Below, piece after piece: positions 1-8,172 of a stretch of DNA of 28,324 bases. Both the position numbers and the translations under genes were made by a program. Within the stretch, counting starts at the first letter, position 1; every line of letters starts with the position of its first letter. Source of the stretch: B16-G9 sp964400655 (lineage in GTDB: Bacteria > Bacteroidota > Bacteroidia > Bacteroidales > F082); assembly GCA_964400655.1 (NCBI GenBank), contig CAYNVN010000147.1, forward strand, positions 1 to 28,324. Reading direction: 5' to 3'. Below the pieces are notes generated by a model. It saw only the letters and a list, made by a program, of their open reading frames with translations. It ran no database searches and was not told the DNA's origin.

Positions 1-1372
1 CATGCTGACATCGTTATCGTTTAAAGTAAAGGCGGTGGGCAGCGGCAACGAGGTAATCAAATTACTTGAAGCCGGAAATAAATTCGATTTGTTAATAATC
101 GACCGTATCATGCCTTCGCCCGACGGCGTGGAAACAATGGAAATATTAAAATCGAAAGGGTTACGAAAAAACATCAAAAAGGTAATTCTGCTCAGTGCTT
201 ACGATAAAATATTGAGCGATGAGGAGCTGGAATCGCTATTTATCGATCTCTTTATGAGAAAGCCGTTCAACTATTCCAATATGTTTGATGCCATTATGAC
301 CGTTTTCGGCAAAGTGGATAAATCAACCTTAAAAAATAAGGAAAAGAGAAAAAGAAATGCCCTGTTTGTTGAAATTCCCGATAAGGAGGTATTAATTGTT
401 GATGATAATGAACTTAACAGAGACCTTGCCGGCGATATGCTTACTACCGTAGGGCTTAAAGTTGATTTTGCCGAAAACGGACAAGAGGCCGTTGATAAAA
501 TCCTTGATCCTAAAAACATTGACCGCTACGCCATTGTATTTATGGATTTGCAAATGCCGGTGATGGACGGTTTTGAAGCCACACGCAACATTAGAAAAAA
601 CAAAAAATATAGTGCATTGCCCATTGTGGCCATGAGTGCCGATGTTTTACCGGGGGTTAAAAAACGTTGCCTCGACGCAGGCATGAACGATTTTGTGCCA
701 AAACCAATTGACCCGTTAAAGGTGGTGGATATTATTACCAAATGGATTAAAAATATTAAAATCATTAATAAAAAGGAGGGAGGCAAAACAAAAGAGCTGT
801 CAAAAGATTTAACAGGTTTAAAGCATATCAATGTGGCGGAGGGCCTGCAACGTATTGGTAATAACGATGAAAATTATATCAATCTGCTGGTTAAATTCTA
901 TAATAATTTTCTGGATTTTACCGAAAAGTGGCAAAACATCGAATCACCGGAGGAAAAACTAAAACTGATTCACGGATTCAAAGGAGTTGCAGGAAACATC
1001 GGTGCTAATAAACTCTTCGGCCTTGTGGTTAAATTTGAAAAGCAACTAAAGGAAAATTCTATTAACGATGAACTCTTTTTAAAAATAATTTTTGAATTTG
1101 AGAATGTATTGGCCGAAATAGCTCCCTTAGCCAATAAACGCAAAAAAGCGGTATCGAAAAAAGCGATTTCGGAGGAAAACAGGGGATATCTAATTGAATC
1201 GCTTAAAAAGGTTGCCGCCATGCTAAGGGATGGCAACCCTGATGCCCAAAAGGAGATTGAAGTTTTAGCCCCCTATTTTACAAACGACAAAATTTTTGCC
1301 GAAGTAATCGAACTTGTTAATGCTTACAGATTTGAAGAGGCCGCTTCAAAAATTGAAAAGGTCAGAATTTAA
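1..1372 (+). CDS. Phosphorelay protein C-terminal part (REC-REC-HPt), truncated at window edge
   Basis: This is the C-terminal part of a multidomain two-component signalling protein; the N-terminus lies off the left edge, so a sensor or histidine kinase portion may be missing. Counting from the first in-window Met, residues 1-100 are most of a receiver domain (phospho-acceptor D34 in LLIIDRIMP, K87 in MRKPF). Residues 128-250 are a complete receiver (acidic pair D134/D135, phospho-acceptor D182 in FMDLQMPVMDG, S212, K234 in PKP). Residues 270-380 form a histidine phosphotransfer domain with H324 in LIHGFKGVAGNIG. The architecture fits a hybrid kinase that relays phosphate through its own HPt to a separate response regulator. 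The output partner is not evident here; the single-domain regulator at 6569-6970 is one candidate, but that is speculation. The last 70 residues form a charged helical tail after the HPt. Confidence 0.9.
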   Translation, partial: MLTSLSFKVKAVGSGNEVIKLLEAGNKFDLLIIDRIMPSPDGVETMEILKSKGLRKNIKKVILLSAYDKILSDEELESLFIDLFMRKPFNYSNMFDAIMTVFGKVDKSTLKNKEKRKRNALFVEIPDKEVLIVDDNELNRDLAGDMLTTVGLKVDFAENGQEAVDKILDPKNIDRYAIVFMDLQMPVMDGFEATRNIRKNKKYSALPIVAMSADVLPGVKKRCLDAGMNDFVPKPIDPLKVVDIITKWIKNIKIINKKEGGKTKELSKDLTGLKHINVAEGLQRIGNNDENYINLLVKFYNNFLDFTEKWQNIESPEEKLKLIHGFKGVAGNIGANKLFGLVVKFEKQLKENSINDELFLKIIFEFENVLAEIAPLANKRKKAVSKKAISEENRGYLIESLKKVAAMLRDGNPDAQKEIEVLAPYFTNDKIFAEVIELVNAYRFEEAASKIEKVRI

Positions 1373-1400
1373 AATTAATGCCGTAAAATAGCGACAACAA

Positions 1401-1430
1401 AAAAGCCCGAATGTGTTCATTCGGGCTTTT
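1401..1430. terminator. Bidirectional intrinsic terminator
   Basis: A perfect 13-bp stem (AAAAGCCCGAATG paired with CATTCGGGCTTTT) closes a TGTT loop. It has A-runs on the left and T-runs on the right, so it can terminate transcription in both directions. It lies between the convergent phosphorelay gene and rpsP. Confidence 0.9.
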
Positions 1431-1451
1431 CTTTGTTTCAATACCAAAAAT

Positions 1452-2036
1452 CTACTTTTCTTCGGTTTCGGCTTTTGGTTCGTCTGCAGCAGGTGTTTCT
1501 TCTGTCGAAGTAGTTTCTTCTGCCGAAATTTCTTCGGCAGGAGCTTCTTCCTCTTTAGGAGCAGCGGCTTCCATTTCGGCAGCACGTTTTTTAGCTAATT
1601 CGGCTTCGCGTGCCTCCTTAATTTTGGTTTCGGCATCAAGCATCTCCTTTTTGGCATTTCTGCTCTTTTCTTCCAAACTCTTGCGTTTAGCTTCAATTTT
1701 GGCCTCTTTTTCGGTAAGCCACTTTTGGAATTTAGCTTCTGCTTCGGCTTCGCTTAAAGCACCTTTGGCAACACCACGCAACAGGTGATGTTTGTAAAGC
1801 ACACCTTTATACGAAAGGATAGCCCTTACGGTATCGGTGGGCTGAGCGCCGTTATTAAGCCACTGTACGGCTTTATCAAAATCCAGCTCAATAATGGCAG
1901 GATTATGGACGGGATTGTACGTACCTATCTTCTCAATAAACTTTCCATCTCGTGGTGCACGACCATCCGCAATTACGATATGATAAAAAGGTTTTCTCTT
2001 TTTACCAAAACGTTGCAATCTCATCTTAGTTGGCAT
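1452..2036 (-). CDS. rpsP: 30S ribosomal protein S16 with long C-terminal extension
   Basis: Structural protein of the small ribosomal subunit needed for 30S assembly. The N-terminal ~85 residues are classic S16 (start MPTKMRLQRFGKKRKPFY, then the IADGRAPRDGKFIEKIGTYNP block). The protein is 194 aa whereas enterobacterial S16 is about 82. The extra ~110 residues begin with a charged, probably coiled-coil helix (about 95-150, rich in K/E/A) and end in a low-complexity acidic tail of Glu, Ala, Pro and Thr. Extended S16 is common in Bacteroidota; the function of the tail is unknown. The ATG is placed by the S16 N-terminus. The gene is not followed by the usual rimM-trmD neighbours; it ends at the bidirectional hairpin. 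Confidence 0.97.
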   Translation of the reverse strand: MPTKMRLQRFGKKRKPFYHIVIADGRAPRDGKFIEKIGTYNPVHNPAIIELDFDKAVQWLNNGAQPTDTVRAILSYKGVLYKHHLLRGVAKGALSEAEAEAKFQKWLTEKEAKIEAKRKSLEEKSRNAKKEMLDAETKIKEAREAELAKKRAAEMEAAAPKEEEAPAEEISAEETTSTEETPAADEPKAETEEK

Positions 2037-2084
2037 AACTAACTAATTTTTAAATGAATAAATAATTTTCCCAAAACGGGGCTG

Positions 2085-2092
2085 CAAATATC
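2085..2092 (-). promoter_or_regulatory. Candidate -7 box for rpsP
   Basis: Read on the minus strand the site is GATATTTG, one mismatch from the Bacteroidota -7 consensus TAnnTTTG, about 50 nt upstream of the rpsP ATG. No clear -33 element was found. Confidence 0.35.
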
Positions 2093-2149
2093 CGATTTTT
2101 TTCTTAAACAGAAAAGAAAATATGCCTAAGAAGTTGAATTTCTATTGCG

Positions 2150-2929
2150 TTACTCCGCCAAAACGCGCTTTACCACCCTTAGCTTATGGGTATATTTTTT
2201 CATTTCGGCGTTGAAAATTCCCACATGGTCTATTGTGTCGATCCTTACTTTTCCCCAGGCATGTATTATTTTGTTTTGGTCAAGTATGATTCCCGAATGA
2301 TTGATGTTGCCTTCATCGTCTTCAAAAAAAGCCAGATCACCCTGTTTGGCAGCTTCCACAAACAGTATTTGTTCTCCGTGCTCCATCTGTTTTGCCGCAC
2401 TGCGGGGCAAACCGATGCCGTTCATTTTAAAAGCAATTTGTATAAGTCCGGGGCCGTCGATTCCAAACGGTGAACGGCCTCCGCATAGAAATGATGTTCC
2501 GAGATAACTTTTCGCTACATCGGTAATTGAGCCGTAAGTAACCTTATCGGGAACAGGATGAACTGATTTGTAGTAATAAAAAGTATGGTTGTTTATTTTA
2601 AAAGTTCCATCTTTCCAAAACGGGAACTGTGCTCCTTTGGTAACCGGAATCATTAATTTTTCTCCTTTTATCCTGCCCGATAGCGAATAAAAAAAATGTT
2701 TGGCCGAATTAACGGCATCGGTATAAAAAGATTCATCGGTTTGCGTGGCTTCTATCCTGTAAATCCATCCCTCAAAATGGTCGTCGGCCGTTTCAATCAA
2801 CAGCCAGTCATCTTTTTCGTCCTTAATGGTAAACAGCTCGCCAAACAATAACTGATTGATCATCCTGCTTTTCCACGAGGGTAGTTCATGAACCGAAACA
2901 ACCGCCTGCATACAAATTCCAAATTTCAT
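2150..2929 (-). CDS. NlpC/P60-like (C40) protein lacking the catalytic Cys
   Basis: 259 aa with an SH3-like N-terminal region (about 1-65, containing the LLIETADDHFEGWIY strand pattern) and a C-terminal NlpC/P60 domain (about 130-255). Family members are cell-wall endopeptidases that cleave gamma-D-Glu-diamino acid bonds. The fold signatures are present: GGRSPFGID, LPR at 174-176, GDLAFF, H211 in INHSG and H223 in IIHAWGKVRID. The expected GxDCSG motif reads GIDGPG, so Gly159 (codon GGC at 2453-2455) takes the place of the nucleophilic Cys. The usual Trp of the WGG motif is Cys149 (FLCGG). The protein may therefore be a non-catalytic wall-binding protein or a diverged enzyme. No signal peptide is obvious, as in many Bacteroidota relatives. 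It lies upstream of rpsP on the same strand and diverges from the HD-domain gene. Confidence 0.85.
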   Translation of the reverse strand: MKFGICMQAVVSVHELPSWKSRMINQLLFGELFTIKDEKDDWLLIETADDHFEGWIYRIEATQTDESFYTDAVNSAKHFFYSLSGRIKGEKLMIPVTKGAQFPFWKDGTFKINNHTFYYYKSVHPVPDKVTYGSITDVAKSYLGTSFLCGGRSPFGIDGPGLIQIAFKMNGIGLPRSAAKQMEHGEQILFVEAAKQGDLAFFEDDEGNINHSGIILDQNKIIHAWGKVRIDTIDHVGIFNAEMKKYTHKLRVVKRVLAE

Positions 2930-2975
2930 TTCATCTATTATTTATAAGATACTATTCGTTGCAGCAATAAATGTT

Positions 2976-2983
2976 TATTTTTG
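2976..2983 (+). promoter_or_regulatory. Bacteroidota -7 box for the HD-domain gene
   Basis: TATTTTTG matches TAnnTTTG exactly and lies about 22 nt before the ATG at 3005, giving a short leader of roughly 15 nt. No -33 TTG is at ideal spacing; the nearest (2959-2961) is too close. Confidence 0.55.
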
Positions 2984-3004
2984 TAAAAACAATAAAATGC
3001 TTTA

Positions 3005-5077
3005 ATGAATTCTTTCTTTTCAAAATTACAACAATATTATTACGAAATACTTAAAATTCTGGTGTTTGTTATTGCCATTGGTCTGGTTTCGTGGTTAAGC
3101 CCCAAAGACAGCATCTTTAAATACGAATTTCAGGTGGGTAGTCCGTGGAAACACAACGATTTGTTTGCCCCTTTTGATTTTGCCATTTTAAAAACCAAAG
3201 ATCAGATAGCGCAGGAAAAGGAAAAGATACTGAAGGGATTTGAGCCTTACTTTAATTACGACAACAAAGTGGTGCAGGAAAACCTGAAGTTGCTTGAAAA
3301 CAATTTTGCCGCCCTTTGGATTTCCGACCAAAAGAAAAGCCGCAAAAGAACCCGCGATTCGTTAAAAAGCCTGAAACTTGCCAAATCAATTTATCTTGAT
3401 GTTGAAAAACGTGGTATCATTAGAACCGATGAGGTTATTGAAGGCAAACCGCCCGATTACCGGATAAAAGTTATTACCGACAATGTACTGCACGATGCCA
3501 AAATTGGCGACTATTTTACCATACGAAGTGCCATGGATTTTGTAAAAGCAAAAATCCATGAGCATAAAACAGCCGACAGCTTATTGCTGATTAACATAAT
3601 AAGCCGCGCACTGGTACAAAATGTTATTTACGACAAAACAAAAAGCGAAACCGAAAAGCAGGAATTGCTAAAACATATTTCGCCTACTTACGGCATGATG
3701 CAAAAGGGTGAAATGATCATCTCCAAAGGGGAGTTGGTAACGCCCGAAAAAAACCAGATACTGCTCTCGCTTAAAAGCATGTACGAAACAGAATATGGCT
3801 ATACCAAACATAAATATTATGTATTACTTGGTATAACACTCTTGATCTCCTTACTCTTTTTGCTGGAGTACCTTTTTCTCAGGTTTTTTAAATATTCTTA
3901 CTTTAACGAGCTTAAATATATTAATCTGATACTTACAACTCAGGTATTGCTGGTAGCCCTGGCGTTTTATGTTTTTAATAATTATCCCGATTATGTGTAT
4001 CTTATTCCGTTTGTAATACTGCCGATTATTCTAATTGCATTTTTAGACCACGGCACCGGTATTGTGGTTTATTTGATTACGGTAATGTTGATTGGTTTTT
4101 TTGCACCCAACAGTTTCCAGTTTTTTTATACCCAGTTTGCTGCCGGGCTTGTGGCTGTTTTCAGCATCGGTAAATGGGATCATCGTTACCAGATTGCCAG
4201 AGCGGCAGGACTTTCGTTTGTTACTTACATTGTTGTTTACATCAGCATGCTCTATTCACGCGAAGGAAACATCGACGGATTCTCAGTTCACTTTTTAATA
4301 TTAACCGCTGCCAGTTCGGTACTTATATTTTTAGCTTTTCCCATTGTGTTTTTATACGAAAAGGTGTTTGGTTTGGTAACCAAGTTAACCCTGCTCGAAT
4401 TGTCAAACACAAACAATACGCTGTTGCGTAATCTTTCCATACAGGCTCCGGGTACTTTTCAGCACTCATTGCAGGTTTCCAATCTTGCGGCGGAAGCATT
4501 GTATGAAATTGACGGTGATGCATTGCTGGCCCGTACAGGTGCTTTATATCACGACATCGGCAAAATGAACAACCCCACCTATTTTGTGGAAAATCAGTCG
4601 TCGGGATACAATCCGCACGATGAACTGTCGTACGACGAAAGCGCCAAAGTTATTATTGCGCATGTGCTCGACGGCATCGAGATGGCCCGTAAAGCAAATA
4701 TCCCCGAGCAGGTTATCGACTTTATCAGAACCCACCACGGAACACGTATGGTAGAGTATTTTTACCGGCTCGAAAAGAAAAACCACCCGGGTCTTGAAAT
4801 CGACAGCTCGGAGTTCAGATATCACGGCCCCATACCGTTTTCAAAAGAAACCGCCGTGGTGATGATGGCCGATTCGGTGGAGGCCGCCTCAAGAAGCATC
4901 ACCAAACCTGATGAACAAAAGATAAACGACCTGGTGGATAACATTGTAAATGCACTGATTAACGACAATCAGTTTGCCAATGCAAACATCACCTTTAAGG
5001 AAATTTCAAAAGTAAAAAAGGTTTTGAAAAAGAAACTGATGGATATGAACCACGTCCGTATTGCTTATCCCGATTAG
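3005..5077 (+). CDS. pgpH: Membrane HD phosphodiesterase, PgpH/7TM-HD family
   Basis: 690-aa integral membrane protein. Layout: an N-terminal transmembrane helix (about 17-31), a large extracytoplasmic domain (about 40-265), then about seven membrane helices (270-460) and a cytoplasmic HD domain (480-690). Metal-binding residues are visible: H487 (GTFQHSLQ), H516-D517 (ALYHDIGKM), H538, H553, H577-H578 (RTHHGT) and D623 (MMADSVEA). This architecture is that of PgpH (YqfF), which hydrolyses cyclic di-AMP to pApA in Firmicutes. Bacteroidota homologues are presumed to do the same, with the outer domain sensing an unknown signal. The start has a -7 box 22 nt upstream. Its TAG overlaps the TAA of the convergent nhaC by two bases, leaving no room for a terminator. 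Family assignment is strong; substrate is inferred. Confidence 0.9.
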   Translation: MNSFFSKLQQYYYEILKILVFVIAIGLVSWLSPKDSIFKYEFQVGSPWKHNDLFAPFDFAILKTKDQIAQEKEKILKGFEPYFNYDNKVVQENLKLLENNFAALWISDQKKSRKRTRDSLKSLKLAKSIYLDVEKRGIIRTDEVIEGKPPDYRIKVITDNVLHDAKIGDYFTIRSAMDFVKAKIHEHKTADSLLLINIISRALVQNVIYDKTKSETEKQELLKHISPTYGMMQKGEMIISKGELVTPEKNQILLSLKSMYETEYGYTKHKYYVLLGITLLISLLFLLEYLFLRFFKYSYFNELKYINLILTTQVLLVALAFYVFNNYPDYVYLIPFVILPIILIAFLDHGTGIVVYLITVMLIGFFAPNSFQFFYTQFAAGLVAVFSIGKWDHRYQIARAAGLSFVTYIVVYISMLYSREGNIDGFSVHFLILTAASSVLIFLAFPIVFLYEKVFGLVTKLTLLELSNTNNTLLRNLSIQAPGTFQHSLQVSNLAAEALYEIDGDALLARTGALYHDIGKMNNPTYFVENQSSGYNPHDELSYDESAKVIIAHVLDGIEMARKANIPEQVIDFIRTHHGTRMVEYFYRLEKKNHPGLEIDSSEFRYHGPIPFSKETAVVMMADSVEAASRSITKPDEQKINDLVDNIVNALINDNQFANANITFKEISKVKKVLKKKLMDMNHVRIAYPD

Positions 5078-6531
5078 TTTTTCGTTATTGCAGGCTTGGT
5101 TTTGTATCTTCTTATCTTAATATTAAGGTAAGCAAACAGCAGCGTCATTAACGGGCTTATCAGGTTGAAAAAGGCAAAGGGTAAATACTCAACCGTAGGC
5201 ACTCCCAAAACCCTTGCTTGTGTGGCACCTCCCGTATTCCAGGGAACCAGTACCGAAGTAACGGTTCCCGAATCTTCAAGCGTACGGCTCAGTACCTCCG
5301 GTTTTAATCCCCTGTCTTTAAAAGCATCGTGGTACATCTCGCCCGGAACAACAATGGAAATATATTGATCGGATGCGGTAACGTTGAAAAAAACGCACGA
5401 AAAAGCCGTGGAAGCAATTAATGACGAATCTTTTTTTACCAACTTAAGGATGGAGCGTGTAATTTTTTTAAGCATTCCGTTGGCCTCCATAATACCTCCG
5501 AAAAACATGGCGGAGATAATCAGCCAGATGGTTTGCAGCATACCTGCCATGCCGCCGGCTTTAAAAAGATCGTTCATTACGGGATCGTTGGTTTCGATGG
5601 ATGTACTGCCGTAAACAGACTGCATCACCGCAATGTAAGAGGCTTTCAGATAGTTTGATGAAACCTTCGATAATTGTTCGATAATATGGGGCTGAAAAAT
5701 AACAGCTGCGATAGCACCCAGTAATATTCCGGCTCCCAATGCCGGTAACGGGGGTACTTTTAGCATAATGATGGTAAACAACAGGGCAGGCACAAGAAAA
5801 AGCCATGGTGTTATATTAAAGGTGTCGTTAATGGCCTGCTGTACCTGGTCGATATGTGCTGAGGATATAACATTGTCGTTGGTAAAACCTATAATCAGGA
5901 AAATAATCAACGTAATGGTCATGGAAGGAACAGTGGTGTAAAGCATGTATCTGATATGGGTAAACAGGTCGGTTCCCGACACGGCAGGGGCGAGGTTGGT
6001 GGTGTCCGACAGGGGAGAAATCTTATCGCCGAAATAGGCTCCCGATATAATGGCTCCTGCAACAATGGCCTTGTCGAACCCCATGGCACTTCCTATGCCA
6101 AGCAATGCCACGCCAATGGTAGCTATGGTTGACCACGAACTTCCGGTTGCCAGCGATACAATTCCGCTTGTAATCACGGCTGCGAACAAAAATATGGCCG
6201 GATGTAAAACATCAAGTCCGTAAAATATAAGTGCAGGAACCACGCCGCTGATAAGCCATGTTCCGGCCAGTGCGCCAATAAATAATAAAATCAGGATGGC
6301 AGGCATGGCGGTGCCGATGGTTTTTACTATCTGTGCACGCATATCGGCCCATGTGTATCCCATACGTAAACCGATAATGCCCGACAATGCCGCCGCAGCC
6401 ATTAAAGCAACCTGATTGGACCCTGCAAGGGTATCATCCCAAAACAAAACATTAAACGACAACAGAATTATAAGAAATATAATCGGAATTAGTGATTCTG
6501 TAAGGCTAGGTTGTCGTTTGATTCCGGACAT
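5074..6531 (-). CDS. nhaC: Na+/H+ antiporter, NhaC family
   Basis: 485-aa polytopic membrane protein, about 11-12 predicted helices, the usual NhaC length. NhaC proteins exchange cytoplasmic Na+ for external H+ and serve in sodium and alkali tolerance; some relatives instead swap organic acids (malate/lactate antiporters), so the substrate is not certain. Diagnostic stretches are the Gly/Ser-rich GSSWSTIATIGVALLGIG segment (about 130-147) and GDKISPLSDTTN (168-179), characteristic of the family, plus a second-half segment with TASDQYISIVVPGEMY. It starts 37 bp after the stop of the response regulator gene and probably shares its transcript. The 3' end overlaps the convergent pgpH stop codon. 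Confidence 0.92.
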   Translation of the reverse strand: MSGIKRQPSLTESLIPIIFLIILLSFNVLFWDDTLAGSNQVALMAAAALSGIIGLRMGYTWADMRAQIVKTIGTAMPAILILLFIGALAGTWLISGVVPALIFYGLDVLHPAIFLFAAVITSGIVSLATGSSWSTIATIGVALLGIGSAMGFDKAIVAGAIISGAYFGDKISPLSDTTNLAPAVSGTDLFTHIRYMLYTTVPSMTITLIIFLIIGFTNDNVISSAHIDQVQQAINDTFNITPWLFLVPALLFTIIMLKVPPLPALGAGILLGAIAAVIFQPHIIEQLSKVSSNYLKASYIAVMQSVYGSTSIETNDPVMNDLFKAGGMAGMLQTIWLIISAMFFGGIMEANGMLKKITRSILKLVKKDSSLIASTAFSCVFFNVTASDQYISIVVPGEMYHDAFKDRGLKPEVLSRTLEDSGTVTSVLVPWNTGGATQARVLGVPTVEYLPFAFFNLISPLMTLLFAYLNIKIRRYKTKPAITKN

Positions 6532-6568
6532 TCAGTTGTTGTTTAATTTGTCCTTATACCGTTAATAA

Positions 6569-6970
6569 TTAATTATCATTTGAAAAATGCAACACTTTAT
6601 CAATAGCATCAATCACCTTTTCTTTTTTCAACGGTTTATCGAGGTATTCAAAATTTCCTTTGTCTAAAGTGTATTCCCGTTCGTCTTCAGGTGAAAAGGC
6701 CGAATTCATAATAATACCCATTTCAGGGAATTTTTTGTGGATTTCGGAAGCAACTTCAAGACCTGATATTTTCGGTAAATTAACGTCAAGAAGGATAATG
6801 TCAAACTTTTGTGCCTTTACCAGCTCAATGGCTTCTTCCCCGTCTTTAGCCCGAATGATATCTTTGGCGAACTTTTTTAAAATGATGTTAAGGTATAAAA
6901 AACTTAGTTCGTCGTCTTCGGCAATAAGTATCGACAGATTTTTACCTTTTATGATTTTTTCTTTATCCAA
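6569..6970 (-). CDS. Single-domain response regulator (CheY-like)
   Basis: 133-aa stand-alone receiver domain with no DNA-binding or enzymatic output. Key residues are present: acidic pair D19/D20 (IAEDDE), phospho-acceptor D62 (LLDVNLPKISG), S90 as the hydroxyl switch residue and K112 (LDKPL). Such proteins act as phosphate shuttles or by direct protein contact. No in-frame ATG exists near the domain start; the start used is TTG (6968-6970), with an in-frame stop shortly upstream. It is placed by the -7 box at 6996-7003 about 25 nt before it. An ATT two codons upstream cannot be excluded. The gene precedes nhaC by 37 bp, suggesting co-transcription. Confidence 0.88.
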   Translation of the reverse strand: MDKEKIIKGKNLSILIAEDDELSFLYLNIILKKFAKDIIRAKDGEEAIELVKAQKFDIILLDVNLPKISGLEVASEIHKKFPEMGIIMNSAFSPEDEREYTLDKGNFEYLDKPLKKEKVIDAIDKVLHFSNDN

Positions 6971-6995
6971 TGTAATGGTAGTTTAAATTACAATT

Positions 6996-7003
6996 CAAAG
7001 GTA
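6996..7003 (-). promoter_or_regulatory. Bacteroidota -7 box for response regulator-nhaC
   Basis: On the minus strand TACCTTTG is an exact TAnnTTTG match. Expected transcription start is near 6990, about 20 nt before the TTG start. The surrounding 26 bp (6985-7010) recur almost unchanged at 15370-15395. Confidence 0.6.
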
Positions 7004-7042
7004 GTATTTTGTTTTAAAGAATGGCCTATATGTTCAATAAAT

Positions 7043-8002
7043 CTATTCAACCAAACCGCGTCCCAGTTTTTTTATTTTGTTTTGTTCTTTAAAATCTCTG
7101 ATTAGCTTGTCAAGAACACCGTTAACAAAAGTTTTACTTTTTGCCGTCGAAAAGTATTTGGCCAGCTCGATGTATTCGTTGAGGGTAACTTTTATCGGGA
7201 TGGTGGGCATTTCGGTAAGTTCAACCATGGCCATTTTAAGCAACAGCAGGTCCATCAACGGAATGCGGTCGTAATCCCAGTTTTTGGTTCTCTTTTTCAA
7301 TATCTCATCATAATCTTCACTTTCAAGTATTACTTTGCGATACAGTTTTCGTAAAAATTCCTTGTCATCGTTAATTTGTGCCGTTTCGGTTTTGTAAATT
7401 CCGGGCATGGGGGTTACCTCGTTGTGTTTGGCCGAAAGGGTATCGGTAAATTTTAATAACAGTATGGATACCAAGTCGTAACCGTCAGAAAAATATACAC
7501 TCTTCTCTTCATAAAACGATTTTAACAAGTCGTACTTACTCATCTGCAGGTCAATCATCTTAATAATAAACTGTTTATCGTCTTCAAGCGAATCGATACC
7601 ATTGTTCATATATTGCCCAAAATATTTTGCGTTACGCATCTCCATATAGAACTTACGAACCATCTCCTGTTCTTCGGCCCAGTTTATCTTAAAAAGTTCC
7701 TCTTTTTTTCTAAAGTCTTTGTTTTCTTCAATGTAACGTATAACCCTGTTGTTAATGAATTTTAAGTTTGGATTCAGGTCTTCTTCGGTGGGATAAAACT
7801 TCTTTTTGTTCTCTTCAATACGAAATGCGGCAAAACGTTTAACCTCAACAATAAATGAGAGTTGCCAGATGAAAAGTTCGTAAATTTTATTGATGCTGTT
7901 AAGAAGTTCTTTTTCGCCTTTTACAAGGTCGTCCGTGCCACCGGTATAAAATGAATAGAGCGCCTGAAGGGCTTTAATACGTAGGTGTCTGCGATATAAC
8001 AT
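7043..8002 (-). CDS. nusB: Transcription antitermination factor NusB (Bacteroidota long form)
   Basis: 319-aa protein from the ATG at 8002. NusB binds boxA RNA with NusE (S10) in rRNA antitermination and supports ribosome biogenesis. It starts MLYRRHLRIKALQALYSF, the conserved RNA-binding N-terminal helix. A NusB-type helical domain lies in the C-terminal third (IPLMDLLLLKMAMVELTEMP, then IPIKVTLNEYIELAKYFST and the TFVNGVLDKL motif). The ~150-residue helical insert between these blocks doubles the length relative to E. coli NusB (139 aa) and is usual for this phylum. A TTG 39 nt further upstream (8041) was not used because it lies inside the exact -7 promoter box at 8039-8046. Confidence 0.93.
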   Translation of the reverse strand: MLYRRHLRIKALQALYSFYTGGTDDLVKGEKELLNSINKIYELFIWQLSFIVEVKRFAAFRIEENKKKFYPTEEDLNPNLKFINNRVIRYIEENKDFRKKEELFKINWAEEQEMVRKFYMEMRNAKYFGQYMNNGIDSLEDDKQFIIKMIDLQMSKYDLLKSFYEEKSVYFSDGYDLVSILLLKFTDTLSAKHNEVTPMPGIYKTETAQINDDKEFLRKLYRKVILESEDYDEILKKRTKNWDYDRIPLMDLLLLKMAMVELTEMPTIPIKVTLNEYIELAKYFSTAKSKTFVNGVLDKLIRDFKEQNKIKKLGRGLVE

Positions 8003-8038
8003 AAGAACGCTTACTTTTATTTGATTAAAAAACGGCTG

Positions 8039-8046
8039 CAAAGGTA
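8039..8046 (-). promoter_or_regulatory. Bacteroidota -7 box for nusB
   Basis: TACCTTTG on the minus strand, exact match to TAnnTTTG, about 37 nt before the chosen ATG. Its position rules out the upstream TTG as the start of translation. Confidence 0.6.
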
Positions 8047-8110
8047 AATTTTTTTTTAAACGGGTTTAAACTTTTGAAAAATTACACACTTCGTTAAATT
8101 ACAATTTAAA

Positions 8111-8142
8111 TTTGCAAATAACCATGGCGTATATTATTTTTG
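8111..8142 (+). promoter_or_regulatory. Bacteroidota promoter (-33 TTTG, -7 TATTTTTG)
   Basis: TTTG at 8111-8114 and TATTTTTG at 8135-8142 lie about 25 nt apart centre to centre, the spacing expected for -33 and -7 elements. A purine-rich ribosome binding site, AAGGAG (8160-8165), follows and fixes the ATG at 8173. Confidence 0.7.
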
Positions 8143-8172
8143 GTAAATAATTAATTTATAAGGAGATTTATA

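Noticed and set aside
1411..1788. Plus-strand reading frame rich in Ser/Ala/Phe
   Set aside because: It is antisense to the low-complexity tail of S16 and reflects its codon pattern.
8003..8041. TTG start that would extend NusB by 13 residues
   Set aside because: It overlaps the -7 box at 8039-8046, and the NusB N-terminus begins at MLYRRHLR.
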